Part shown: piece by piece, positions 22,680-33,677 of the stretch
Layout of the letters: every line of letters begins with the position of its first letter
How positions within the stretch are numbered: position 1 is the stretch's first letter
Assembly: GCA_015680685.1 (NCBI GenBank)
Contig: MNCI01030039.1
Coordinates: 296,512-360,511, forward strand
Reading direction: 5' to 3'
DNA: 64,000 bases
Source: Gnetum montanum
Lineage: Eukaryota > Streptophyta > Gnetopsida > Gnetales > Gnetaceae
Made by a program: the position numbers and the translations under genes
Notes under the pieces: model-generated
The model's input: only the letters and a program-made list of their open reading frames with translations
The model's database searches: none
Told to the model about the DNA's origin: nothing

Positions 22680-23840
22680 GCTTCCATTCACTTAAGTACA
22701 ATTACCTTCTTCTCCATTGAAGGCTTGGACCAATCAATAGTCCCATTCAACTCATTGATGCTTCCCTGTATGGTCTTTTCATCAATTGGTTCATGATAGT
22801 TCTCAAGATCTAAAACATTAAACAAAAAATACATACCAACATCATTTGGTAAATTAATCTCAAAAGCATTATCATTAATTTTAGCCTTGATTTTGAAAGG
22901 ACCCATCTTCTTAGCTTTCAATTTTGTGAAGTTAACACCTCTTAACTACTTCTTCTTTAAGTGCACCCAAAACAAGTCACCAACAATAAAATTATGCACT
23001 CACTTGTCCTCATTTCTCTTGAGGACTCTCTTTTCAACCTTCTTCTTAAGATGTGATTTTACTTGTGCATGGAGATCCCTCATCTCTTGCACAGAATTAG
23101 CACTAAGTTGAACTTCACCATCAAAGCTCTTCAAAGTGTCCACCATCTTTGCAAAAACCCCATAGTTCACCTCAAATGGGCTTTTGGCAATTACAACATG
23201 AAAAGAATTATTATATAAAAATTCAAAATGACACAACAAGTTTTTCCACCTATTCAGCTATCCATCACACAAACATCTCAATATGTTTAGCAAGGATTTA
23301 TTCACCACCTCCATTTGGTCATCAGATTGTGGATAATATGCACTACAAAAAGTCAACTTTGTCCCTAAAATCTTCCAAAGGAACCTCCAAAAATTACTTG
23401 TGAACTTGGAGTCTTTGTCACTAATAATATTCAAAGGAATACCATGCAACTTCATAACATGCTGGAAAAATAAATTTGCAACATGAGAGACATCACTCAC
23501 CTTCTTGCATGGAATAAAATGTGCCATCTTGGAGAACCTTTCCAAAATAACAAAAATTGAATTGTTTCCACTCTAGGTCTTTGGAATTCCACTTACAAAG
23601 TCCATTAAAACACTTTCCCATGGACCTTTGGGAATTGGGAAAGGCATATAGTGTCCATCCACATCTTTACCTTCTTTGAATTTATGACATGTCAAGAACT
23701 CCTTAACAAATTCTAAAACTTTTGTTGCCATACTAGGCCAAAAATAGTACCTACCCATAGGTTCCAATATTTTATCCTTGCCCATGTGACCTACCATGCC
23801 ACTAGAATGCTTTTTAAACAAAATCTTCTTTCTAAAATCA
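22680..23840 (-). pseudogene. integrase of element B
   Basis: Read leftward. 23821-23573 has the zinc-binding end (HMGKDKILEPMGRYYFWP, C-H-K) and core start PWESVLMDFVSGIP. 23545-23258 has the core with ERFSKMAHFIPCKK, LHGIPLNIISDKDSKF and YYPQSD. 23239-23000 and 22921-22688 carry the C-terminal part with GPFKIKAKINDNAFEINLP and the F-N-V-x-D-L block typical of chromovirus integrase tails. Only a few stops and frameshifts separate the blocks. I see no clear chromodomain beyond this. Confidence 0.88.
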
Positions 23841-24099
23841 CAAGTAGAAATACATACCTTTCCATTCTTAAATAATAGTTCATCTTGAATACAATAGTTC
23901 CTTCATTAGTCTATCCTATTCATCAATGAATCTTTGAGGCTCCTCCAAACTTGACCAAAATCAACATCATGCTCATATAAAGAAGCAAAATCACACATGC
24001 CTTCTACATGAGGTATGCTCAAATTTACCACATGCACCCTAGATAATGCATAAGCTACAACATTGGCTTTTCCACATTTTTGCTTCAACACAAAATTGA

Positions 24100-25436
24100 A
24101 CTCTTATAATTGTGCAACCCACTTCATGTGCTTTTCACTCAACTTATTTTGTAAGTTTAGAAATTAAAGTGCTTTTTGGTTTGTCATCAAAGTGAATTCT
24201 TTGAATAACAAGTAATGCCTCCAATGCTTAATTGCTTGAAGAATAGTGTACAACTCCTTCTCATATACAATATAGTTTTTCCTTGAATCATTTAATTTTT
24301 TAGAAAAGAAAGCAATAGGCCTACCTTCTTGTGAAAGTACCCCACCAATGGCAGGTCCACTTGCATCCACCTCCACATTAAAAAGCTTCTAAAAATCTGG
24401 AATTACAAGCATCGGTTCATTGGTAATGTTTGCTTTCAACAAGTCAAAGCTCCTTTGAATTTCATTATCCCACCTAAATTCCTTATTTTTCTTAAACAAA
24501 GCAAACATAGACCATGAAATACTAGTAACATTTTTGATGAACTATCTATAAAAAGTTACTAAACCAAGGAATGATCTTACCTCTTGAACATTCTTAGGAG
24601 TTGGCCAATCCATTATAGCCTTCACCTTGGTAGCTTCCATTTGCATTTGATTATTTAGAAACCACATGCCCCAAATATGTGATTTCCATATTGAAGAAAT
24701 GACTTTTCTTCACGTTGATCACCAACTGTGCCTCCTCCAACTTTAGGCACATCATCCTCAAGTGATCCAAGTGCTCTTTCTCATTAGAGCTATACACCAA
24801 AATATTGTCAAAAAATGCAATACAACACTTACCAATCAAGTCCTTTAATGCATCATGCATCAACCTCATGAATGTAGTAGGTACATTTGTGAACCCAGAT
24901 GGCATCACCAATCACTCAAACAATCCATCCAGTGTTTTGAAAGTTGTCTTCCACTCATCAACATGTCTAATTCTAATTTGATGCTATTCACTCTTTAAAT
25001 CAATTTTGTTAAAAATTTTAGCATTGGTAATGACATCAAAGATATCATCCATCCTTGGAATAGGAAACCTATACCTCATTATTATCCTATTCATTACCCC
25101 AGAATCAATGCAAATCCTCCATTCATTGTTGTCATTCTTTGGCACTAGCACCACTGGAACTGCATAAGGTGAAATGGATTCTTTCACGAAGCAATTTGCA
25201 AGTAACCCCTCTACTTTCCTTTGCAATTCAAAACTCTAATTTGGTTCCATCTAGTAAACTCTATCATTTGGAATGGTAGCACTCGAAATGAAGTCAATTT
25301 GATCATATACATTCCTCATCGATTGTAGTCCATCCAATTTCCCCTTGAATGCCTTGTGAAATTTCTCCTTCAAGCATAGCACACTTGTGGGAAGTTCAAC
25401 TTGCACATCATCATGGTTAGTAACAATTGTGATCAT
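24100..25436 (-). pseudogene. reverse transcriptase and RNase H of element B
   Basis: RT blocks: VEGLLANCFVKESISPYAVP (about 25215), WRICIDSGVMNRI, YRFPIPRMDDIFD and FNKIDLKS, then FTNVPTTFMRLMHDAL (about 24895) and FFDNILVYSS (about 24810). The catalytic pair is FDN instead of FDD: the codon at 24804-24806 has become AAT on the minus strand. The older relative C keeps FDD. RNase H at 24376-24164 reads EVDASGPAIGGVLSQEGRP and ILQAIKHWRHYLL, with the catalytic DAS Asp present. Stops break the frame between blocks. Confidence 0.9.
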
Positions 25437-25639
25437 AACAACAAAATCAAAACTAGTTTCATCATGTTCCTTAATATATTCCCTCTCTCCTAGAAGGATT
25501 AAGGAAGCATTAAGTAAGATTTGCTACCTCACTTGCTTAGCTATCATAGGAATTAAATCATGGACTCCATGAGATCTAACAACACTCCACACATTTCTTG
25601 CTTCATCAAACTAAGCACCATTGTCAAAATTCCAAGGTC

Positions 25640-25900
25640 TACAAAGAATTACATTAGCACAATCTATTCAAAGCACATCACACCTCACAACATCATGAAA
25701 AATTTGAATTTTAAATTTCAAAGTACATTGTTCCATCACCTCTTGGGAAAATTCTTTAGATAACCAATGCACCTTATAGGATCTTGGATGGGGATGAGTT
25801 CCCAAACCCAATTTAGTAACCTCCTTAGAAGAAATAACATTTTCTTGGGCTCCCTCATCAATCAAAATATGAATCCATTCCCCACTAAGCAAACAAGTAG
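25640..25900 (-). pseudogene. aspartic protease of element B
   Basis: Reads LLSGEWIHILIDEGAQENVI from about 25889, followed by HPHPRSYKVHWLS, the usual layout of a gypsy retropepsin with its P-Y-x-I/V-x-W-(L/I) segment. The active-site triad reads D-E-G where D-S-G or D-G-G would be expected. Frame open over 74 codons. Confidence 0.75.
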
Positions 25901-26039
25901 CCTTAATCTAAAATAGCAATTTCCTATTAGGATGATCTCCTCTATTAACATTCCCCATAAATGCACAAAAATTTAATTGAAAAACATTCTTAATTTTTGG
26001 AGCATTAGGATTACCTCTCTAAAGAGCTTGGCTTGATGT

Positions 26040-27183
26040 CTCCTCCACCTTTATGATTTGCACATCTTTTCCTTTAGTTGCCTTGTGAAGTGGGCATTTC
26101 CATTGCTTACATTCCCATTCTCTACACTTGAAGCACTAAAATTTTGATGAGATGATACCTTGACCCTTACCTCCCTTGGTTGGGTTCCTCTTGGTTTTAC
26201 CCTTCTCATCATCTCCTTCAGTCTTCTTATCTTGGTTTTCCTTCTTTTCTTCAAATATGTATTTGAATCCAGATCCTTTCTCCTTCCCCTTAGAAGTTTG
26301 TGTGCTCCTATTTCCAAGTCCACATAATTTCTTCTCAGCTTTGAGTGCTAAATCATAAGCCTCATTGAGTGTTTGTGGCTTATAAAAGGAAAACTCTTGC
26401 TGGTATGCCATTTTAAGACCTCCTAAAAAGATTGAACCTTGCTCATATTCCTCCTAGTTTACCTTAGCTTGATGGAATATATTACAAAATTCAATGTAAA
26501 ATTATTTGACATCCTTGTCACCTTGCCTTAGGAATTTCAACTTCATAATGGTTTGTTCTCTCTAATGAGACTGTTCAAATTTCCTTTTTAACCTATGCTT
26601 CATTAGACTCCAATCTCTAATAGGCTGACCATTTTGGGATTCTTTTTTCCACCATGTATAAGCCATACCTTCTAATCTAGATTTAACAATAGGTACCCTC
26701 AAGTTATTTGGTATCTCTTCCAATAAAAAAATGCTTCTCAAGTGTCTTTAGCCAACTTGAAAAAGCATTGGTACCATTTACAAGATTAAAAGTCTTCAAC
26801 TTTACATATGGAGGTCTTAAAGCATTTGTGAATGCTTTAGCAAGCCTTGCCTCATCTTCATCGTCAAGCTTTCTTGAAGAAGTATTGAGCATCGTTGGAG
26901 CCCTTGGAGTTATTATTTGAGAAATAGGATTTTCTCCCATTGAAATCCTTGGTTGATGGTTTCCTATACTTCCATAGCTGTATTGACCTTCCTCTTCATC
27001 TACTCCATCTCCACCTAGCTGTGAGACTTCTTCATCTAAACATACATGCTCTTCACCTCCACATGTTTGGATTTGGCTAGGACTGGCTTGTTTGTCCACA
27101 TTTGCACTAATTTCATCCAATTGGGCAACCATCATTTGGAAGGTTGACCTCATGCTCTCCATGTTATGATTCAGAGCCTGCAC
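26040..27183 (-). pseudogene. gag of element B with zinc knuckle
   Basis: ATG at 27181-27183. The N-terminal 100 residues are acidic. The gag core follows with YVKLKTFNLVNGTNAFSSWL at about residue 125, then EGMAYTWWKK, FEQSH and MAYQQEFSFYKPQTLNEAYD. A Lys-rich stretch leads to the knuckle CFKCREWECKQWKCPLHK near 26135, close to the CX2CX4HX4C form. A handful of stops and one frameshift occur in about 380 codons. It sits 71 bp downstream of the primer site. Confidence 0.85.
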
Positions 27184-27253
27184 CTACTTCTACTTGGGTA
27201 TCATTTGAAATTAACAAAATCCTTAACCAAAATCCAAGCAACAATAAAAGTAA

Positions 27254-27265
27254 GCTCTGATACCA
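27254..27265 (-). other. primer-binding site of element B (tRNA-iMet)
   Basis: GCTCTGATACCA on the plus strand is the exact reverse complement of TGGTATCAGAGC, the classic plant initiator-Met tRNA primer site. It lies between the 5' LTR and gag. Confidence 0.92.
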
Positions 27266-27266
27266 A

Positions 27267-27305
27267 TAACACTAGAGCAGGTTCACTCCACAATTAATTC
27301 ATCTT
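27267..27305 (-). repeat. 5' LTR of element B, part 1 (up to the D insertion)
   Basis: TAACACTAGAGCAGGTTCAC aligns with the left LTR start. The LTR is cut after 39 bp by element D and resumes at 32591. Confidence 0.8.
27301..27305. repeat. target-site duplication of element D, left copy (ATCTT)
   Basis: ATCTT lies here and again at 32586-32590, directly outside the TG...CA ends of D. Confidence 0.92.
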
Positions 27306-28108
27306 TGATGAGTCGTGATATTGCATAGGAAATATCGCATCTGCCACGCAATATCGCGTCCTACCTCATCTTCTATAAATAATAGGCGGTGCCCTTGGTT
27401 CCACATAGTTAGACTTAGACCCTTAGCTAGATTCTTGTAGTTTTGTCATTCCAGAGTTAGAATAATTTCTGTGTGCCTGTAGTAGGAGTCATAGAGTGAA
27501 CGGATCTTTATTCAAGCAATTTGTACCTGAGCACACATTTTTGTACGGTAATAAAGATTAACTTTATGATAAACCTTGTAGCATACAGATTAAGCTAATT
27601 AGTAATTAATTATTGTTAAATGTTTAATTCTTTCCTAGTTAATTAATCTCTCTCTCAAACTTCAACCCCCTTAGTTAAATTCACTTAGCACGACCGCTTC
27701 AAGCATGTGTGTAGCGCTTGGTAACCCAGTAATGATTAGCGTGTGGTAATCCTAGCAGTGTTGCACTAGTTTAGGATGTGTACAACAAGTGGGAATGGAT
27801 ACTGGTGTTAGAAACCTTTAGAACTTAATTAATGAATAGTTAATGTAAGTTATCCACTTAGTTCTCTCTCCCTCTCCTTTATTAGTAAAAGACATAAAAA
27901 ATACAAAATCTATAAAAATCATATACCTCACTCTAGACTAAACCATACGTGACAAAGCTAATACTAGTCCAGGTGGGAAGATAGCAAAATGTGATCTATG
28001 AGTAATCATCTTGATACCATAGCTAGTCCATCTGCAGAGTTTGACTGGATTATGCGTGAAACACTCGTATTCATATGGTTGAGTGTAGGAGTACCTCGCC
28101 ACTCATCA
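27306..28108 (+). repeat. 5' LTR of element D
   Basis: Begins TGATGAGTCGTGATA and ends CACTCATCA, aligned over its length with 31805-32585. It has a TATA box at 27374-27380 (TATAAAT), preceded by GATATT/ATATCGC repeats (27316-27357). The segment CCTGTAGTAGGAGTCATAGA recurs in all LTRs of this superfamily and probably lies in R. Confidence 0.92.
27374..27380 (+). promoter_or_regulatory. TATA box of D 5' LTR
   Basis: TATAAAT, about 70 bp into the LTR, conserved at 31873 in the 3' LTR and at 52745-52751 (reverse) in element F. Confidence 0.7.
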
Positions 28109-28109
28109 T

Positions 28110-28128
28110 TGGCGCCATTGCCGGGGAT
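28110..28128 (+). other. primer-binding site of element D (tRNA-Asp)
   Basis: TGGCGCCATTGCCGGGGAT, 1 nt after the LTR end. It differs by one base from the complement of the 3' end of plant tRNA-Asp(GUC). Confidence 0.85.
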
Positions 28129-28237
28129 AGTGCTAGTTATCTAGATTAGTTATATCATACAAGGTCACTGTATAGGAATTAACAATATATCTTTTAGGAA
28201 GAAATAATTACAAAAATTCACACAGAAATTCACAATC

Positions 28238-29060
28238 ATGCCTCTCCTACAAGAATACGATAATGTGACATCTAGTGAGGCAATTNCAACATTTACATGC
28301 CTTCTATGATGCTTGTGCATGGAACAACATTGATAACGGTTGGAAAAAACTTAAGCTCTTTCCTATGACACTCGTTGGCCAAGAAAAAATATGGTATAGA
28401 TTGTTAAAACAAAATTTAATTTGATGTTGGCCAACAATGATAGAACTATTTAATGAAAGATATCAAACCTATGCAAGATTTTCAGCCTTGAGGAAACAAA
28501 TCCAAGACTAGAAACAAGCACAACAGGAACCCTTGGACATGGCTTTAGAAAGATATTATGCACTATTAAATAACTATCCAGGCCATGAGTTCTCCGAGGA
28601 AAGGTTAATGTACCATATCATTGATGGGCTCCGTGATGAAACAAGAGAGACCCTAGGGATGTATGCCCAAGGTCAACTATATGAACTATGAACCCATCAA
28701 TTCCAAGAGCTTATTAAGCAGGTAGCAAAAGAAGAAGGAGAAATGGCTAGATGGGAGAATGTTGAAAAACATCAACGAGACCAAAGGCTCAACTTAACAA
28801 AGGTCCATAATCACAAAAAGGAGAAATCAACCTATCTCAAGGAGGAAGGACCATCTTTGCCATTACAAAAATCATTAGATGAAATCAAGGAAAAGATCAA
28901 TAAGAGGTTGGAATGGATGCATAAAAAGTGTGGAGAATATATCAATATTATTAGAGATAAAGTTTTGACAACTCGAGAAGTAGGACAAAATATCATTAGA
29001 CAATCAGAAAGAAGGGATGAAGAAAATAAGAGCTCAACTACGAATCATATGTATGAATGA
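28238..29060 (+). pseudogene. gag core of element D, missing its N-terminal third
   Basis: ATG at 28238 gives MPLLQEYDNVTSSEAI, then an ambiguous base at 28286. The conserved core begins at once in another frame with HLHAFYDACAWNNIDNGWKK. In relatives A and F about 1 kb separates start codon and core, so most of the N-terminal region is absent. After the core come ARFSALRKQIQD, YYALLNNYPGHEFSEERLMY and a Lys/Glu-rich coiled-coil run to the TGA at 29058-29060. There are only three or four stops in about 260 codons. No catalytic domain follows. Confidence 0.85.
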
Positions 29061-29970
29061 AACATTTGCTTGTACAATCACCCCAAGGGCCAATGTCCAA
29101 TCTTGTTACATTTATATGAGCATTGGGGAAACACGTTACACCTAGAGTTCGTACAAAGATACTGTATACAATCACAGTGGCAAAAATCCTAGTTGTGGGG
29201 GAATCCATCCCTAAACTGGAGATACCCTTCATATCATCCAAATCCAAATGCTTATCTAGTCCAACATCATGTTTCCCCAACTGGGTCAACATACTATATC
29301 TCGCTACATTATGATTCTCCTCAGTATTATCAGCCCATGTTCTCAACACAACTACCACCTTGTGGACCTTACACTTCTCCTAAATTTCAACATTCTCATC
29401 CTTTCCCTCCTTCTACATCACCACCAACTATTCCTGAAGTGTCTACACCACAACAACAACCCATAAACGTTACTTGTGCTACTATTGCCAACAGTAGTGA
29501 GAGACCTCCTCAACATCAAAGGTGTCCCTTCTTTAGACATGACTGTAGGAAGGGACAACACAGTTCTAAGGCCACTTCATTCTCCAATTCAACACAAGTC
29601 CAAAACTATGGCGCATCCTTCTCTTCGAACCCAACACCTCATGTCACCTCATCAGGGCCACCAATTAACACTCCAAAAACCATACGGCCCAATGAATACA
29701 GCCATGGAGGGTGACATCCTAATCCTTGCATACCATCTTATGGTCTCAAGTATCATAGTGGGTCAACTCTTTACCTGGGAACCACATCTTATAAATTTCC
29801 CCAATATGCTTACTATAATTAGGTGTGTGAACCCCAATGGAGTAAGTATGACCAAGTTTCAATATTTCCAACATGCAAGGATCCTCATCTTTCATTTATT
29901 AATCCTTGCCATGCTCAACCATTTAGTTATGAGGGATATCCCTCATTCTAATAACAAGAAAGATTAATAA
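29061..29970 (+). pseudogene. Pro/Tyr/Ser-rich gag tail of element D
   Basis: Continues the gag region after a stop. The longest open part (29193-29714) is rich in Pro, Tyr, Ser and His, with tracts such as PPSTSPPTIPEVSTPQQQP. It is low-complexity with no membrane segment or catalytic motif. A Cys/His group (CPFFRHDCRKGQH) near 29524 may be a degenerate knuckle. The frame ends at the TGA near 29714, and remnants run on to about 29965. Confidence 0.5.
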
Positions 29971-31804
29971 ATATTTTTCATTCTCTTTAATTTTACACCT
30001 TTTTATCTTTCAACATCGTTATACTTTCTCATTTCTTTGTGTGACTATTTGTTTTGTTTTTGTTTCTGTTTCTGTTTGTTATTTTTGTTTTGTTAGATTC
30101 ATCACCTAATAAGTGCTCATGATGGTGGTATGAACTGTATTCTATTGATTGCTAATGTTTGGTCTTTACCTTTGAGTTATAATGTTGATACTAAGGTATG
30201 GTTCTTTTGATATAACATGCAATAAGTCCATGTCATCCATGCATCCATGAATTTCTATGGTCTCTCTTGGCTTGGAACTATGCAGTCCCCTTCTCTAATA
30301 ATAAAACTATTAACAAATTGGTGATTGGGCATTTCTCAAACTAAGGAAGGACTGAAGGACTGGAAAGGATGTGACTTCAAGGGGATTGATGCATTTGTGT
30401 TGGCTATTCTCTTGGGTTCTTGGATGTTTTTCTTCTTGAGTTTTCCTTACCATTCTAACATTGCTCCATTATCAGGAAGTTGAGCTAATAAAAAATAATA
30501 ATTCTTTGCATGGTGTGGTTCTCATAAAAAACAAACAAACACATAACTCTGAGAATTCAAGGCACATCCCTTAGACAAAATAATTATTTGGGCTACAAAC
30601 ACTAGTTATGGAACTAAACCAACATGTTCTCTCTAACTAAGGCCCTCTCTCACTTCCTACTTTCCCCTTTTTTGTTTCCTCGGAATGGTGGTGCCTCTTT
30701 GGCGGAAGCATTCTTGTTACTTCAAGTGGATGGATTGGCCAAGTGTATTAATGAAAATTCACTAGATGTGGATTGTTTGAGGCTTGATTTGGAATGGGAT
30801 CTACTTAGTTACATTAACCATACATACACAAGGGGCTGTACAACACCTTGTTCTTGGGACTCCATTCCATTCTCTTCTCCTCATCATTCTTTCTCCATTT
30901 TCCATCTCATTGCTGGTTGTATCAGTAGTCTATATTTTGGTTGATGCATTGTTTTCTTTTTGGTGAATTCTTGTGTTAAGACTTTAACTCTTGCTTCCAA
31001 ATGACATTTCCAGAGCCTAAAAACTCTTTGAATGTGGGATTGTCAGGACATCAAGGGCATGAGCCTGCTTTGGGGAGGACCCACTGGCATTCCTATTTGG
31101 TGCATTAGATAACTTCTTTCCCTTAAACATTACTACAATAAACATTTGTTTTGTTCATTCCCATCTCTAACATCCATTTTATCAGTGTTTTCATTGTTTC
31201 TTTTTCTCCATCTTTCTTATTCCTTATATTTTTCCATTCTATCGCTACCAGAGGATTGCTCTTAGTTATGGGGGCCCCGGTCCAATTTTTTCAATTTTCC
31301 TAACCCCTAAACCTTGAGTAGTCACTAGTGTTATATCTCTAGAATCCATGTTAGCCATATCACAACTCATCCAATGGACCTTACACTGAGGCAAGGTATC
31401 AACTATATTATGATTTACTTATCCTTGCTCATATGTGACTATGTTGTGTGTGCAAATGGCAATCATATAACAATGGACTGGATCTGGAGGAAACACTCAG
31501 GATGGACTAGTGCTGGAATAGTTATGCATGGAACAATACCGATGGCATGATTATAGATGGACAATGGAAGGTGCAATCCTAGCATCAGCAGCAACACGTC
31601 TTCTTCTTTTCTCTCTCAGCTATCAAACAAGGCTGGATGTCAATTGTGTATAGTGTTCATTCTTGTAGTCATGAACACTAATATTATCATGTATTGTAAT
31701 GATTGATCCATTCACCATTAGTTGTCATTCAAGTCAATAATCCCATACCTTCCCAATATTTTGTAAGGAACTTGAGCACGAGTTTTCATTCAATCACAGG
31801 GGTA
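29971..31804 (+). other. 3' untranslated region and polypurine tract of element D
   Basis: T-rich region of about 1.8 kb matching A (19861-21190) and, in reverse, F (44160-45900), for example the GGGGGCCC block at 31268 and the inverted GGGCCCCC at 44743. It ends with TTTTCATTCAATCACAGGGGTA directly before the 3' LTR. Open frames at 30624-30944 have no counterpart motif and look like chance. Confidence 0.7.
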
Positions 31805-32585
31805 TGATGAGCCGTGATATCATGTACGTGATATCACATCCACCACGTGATATCATGTCCTACTTCATCTTCTATAAATAAGAGGCGGTTGGTTCCACAT
31901 AGTTAGACTTAGACCCTTAGCTAGATTCCTACAGTTTTTTCATTCTAGAGATAGAATAATTTTTGTGTGCCTGCAGTAGGAGTTATAGAGTGAATGGATC
32001 TTTATTTGAGCAATTTGTACCTAAGCACATATTTGTGTATGGAAATAAATATGAACTTTATGATAAACCTTGCAGCATATAGATTAAGCTAATTAGTAAT
32101 TAATTATTGTTAAATGTTTAATGCTTTCCTAGTTAATTAATCTCTCTCTTAACCTTCAACCCCATTAGTTAAATACACTTAGTATGACTACTTTGAGCAT
32201 GTGTGTAGCACTTGGTAACCTAGTAACAATTAGCATTTGGTAATCCCAACAACGTTTCACTGGTTCATGATGTGTACGACATGTGGGAATGGATACTGGT
32301 GTTAGGAACCTTTAGAACTTAATTAATGCATAGTTAATGTAAATTATCCACTTAGTTCTCTCTCCCTCTCCTTTATTAGCCAAAGACATAAGAAATACAA
32401 AATTTCACTCTGGACTAAACCATACGTGACAAAGCTATTACTAGTCCAGGTGGGAAGATAGCAAACTGCAATCTATGAGTAACCATTTTGATACCACAGC
32501 TAGTCCGTTTGCAGAGTTTGACTAGATCGTGCTTGAAATGCTCGTATTCGTATGGTTGAGTGTAGGGGTACCTTTCCACTCATCA
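31805..32585 (+). repeat. 3' LTR of element D
   Basis: Starts TGATGAGCCGTGATATC and ends CACTCATCA. Compared with the 5' LTR it lacks a few short stretches, including about 20 bp near 32402. A near-perfect 24-bp palindrome lies at 31814-31837, and the TATA box is at 31873-31880. Confidence 0.92.
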
Positions 32586-32590
32586 ATCTT
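32586..32590. repeat. target-site duplication of element D, right copy (ATCTT)
   Basis: Identical to 27301-27305. Confidence 0.92.
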
Positions 32591-33677
32591 TAACACACTA
32601 AATTCAAATATTACTACAAGACAAAATTATTTGCTAGAAAACAAGAAAACTAGTTATCTTCAATTAGATTATTCAAAGATTACAATAGGGTTCACACAAC
32701 CCACAATCATCCAAAAACCTATCATACTCAAATGATATTGTAGAGCATGAGGCTCTACAATCACACAATGGTTGTTCTTAATGTAAGACACAATCAAGAG
32801 AAATCTCTTCCACCACCCAACATTGAGATCTCAACTCACAAGTGAGATACAAGAGAATAGAGCACATAGATCAACACACCACAAGCTTATCTTGGAGTTG
32901 CAATCACCTATTGAACTCATCCAATGTGATGATCTAGATTCTCTTGCCTAGTTCTCCTTGCATAAAAGCTCTCCTCCTCCTTCATGGATGAAGGCATACA
33001 TAATTATAAAGATTCAAAACCCTAGGAAGCTTTCTATTTGCCTCCCTAGATGTTTCCCACATGGATCTAAAGTATTTTGGATGTTTCCCAATTGATACAA
33101 CACATTAGAGCTTTTCTTATTCACTAACATAGATGTCTCTTGTATCATGTAGACATCTCCTATGAGAGCTTTGTTCTTGGGAGAGACTTCTACTATTTTT
33201 GGGAGATGTCTCCTCTGAACTAGAGATGTCTACACCTTCGAGGAGACATCTATCTTTCTAAGAAGACATCTTCTATGAAAGCCTTGCTCTTGGAAGAGAC
33301 GTCTACTATTTTTGATACATGTATTCTATGGACTAGAGACATCTTCACTTGAAGAAAGACATCTCTAGAAATATGTCTTTCTTTTTTTGGAGATGTCTAT
33401 CCTTAAGATGCCAAAAATAAAAATACTTGTCTTGATGTTGTGAGCCTTTGAATGCCTTCCAACAAGTCCCCATAGATCTTGGAACCTCCTAAACTCATCA
33501 GAATAAGCCAAAAACACCTCCAAACATGCCAAAACATCCAAGAATCTTCATCATAAAAATTCAACACAAAAACACACACAAAAATTGGACACACACATCA
33601 AGGTCTTCTCTAAGTGTGAAACTTGCAAAAAAAACTTGTAGGACAAGCATAAGGAAATAAGAAGAGGTGTTCCTACA
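32591..33677 (-). repeat. 5' LTR of element B, part 2
   Basis: Continues the LTR interrupted at 27305 and aligns with 21450-22511. It includes the motif array at 33127-33400 with an intact AGACGTCT at 33297-33304. It ends TTCCTACA at 33677, followed by the target duplication CCACT. Confidence 0.85.

Larger units (their letters stand above)
27306..32585 (+). mobile_element. element D: gag-only (pol-less) Athila-like LTR element
   Basis: 5280-bp element with LTRs of 803 and 781 bp, exact ATCTT target duplication, a near-perfect tRNA-Asp primer site, a gag gene, and a 3' untranslated region ending in a polypurine tract. There is no protease, RT, RNase H or integrase between gag and the 3' region. 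The structure fits a TR-GAG type non-autonomous element that must have been mobilised by a relative. Its LTR ends, promoter (CTATAAATAA), gag core and 3' region all match element F. It is the innermost and latest insertion of the nest. Confidence 0.9.
21416..33677 (-). mobile_element. element B: chromovirus-like Ty3/gypsy element, carrying nested D
   Basis: Complete minus-strand element: LTRs at 21416-22511 and 27267-33677 (the latter split by D), gag, protease, RT, RNase H, integrase, an iMet-type primer site and a polypurine tract. It is flanked by CCACC (21411-21415) and CCACT (33678-33682). It is the same family as element C but better preserved, as expected for the later insertion. Confidence 0.88.

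Noticed and set aside
27254-27265. Sequence as part of a tRNA-Met gene
   Set aside because: Only the 12-base primer-site complement is present. No tRNA body surrounds it, and it sits between LTR and gag.
29038-29358. 106-codon minus-strand open frame in element D
   Set aside because: Antisense to the gag tail of D and unsupported by similarity to relatives.
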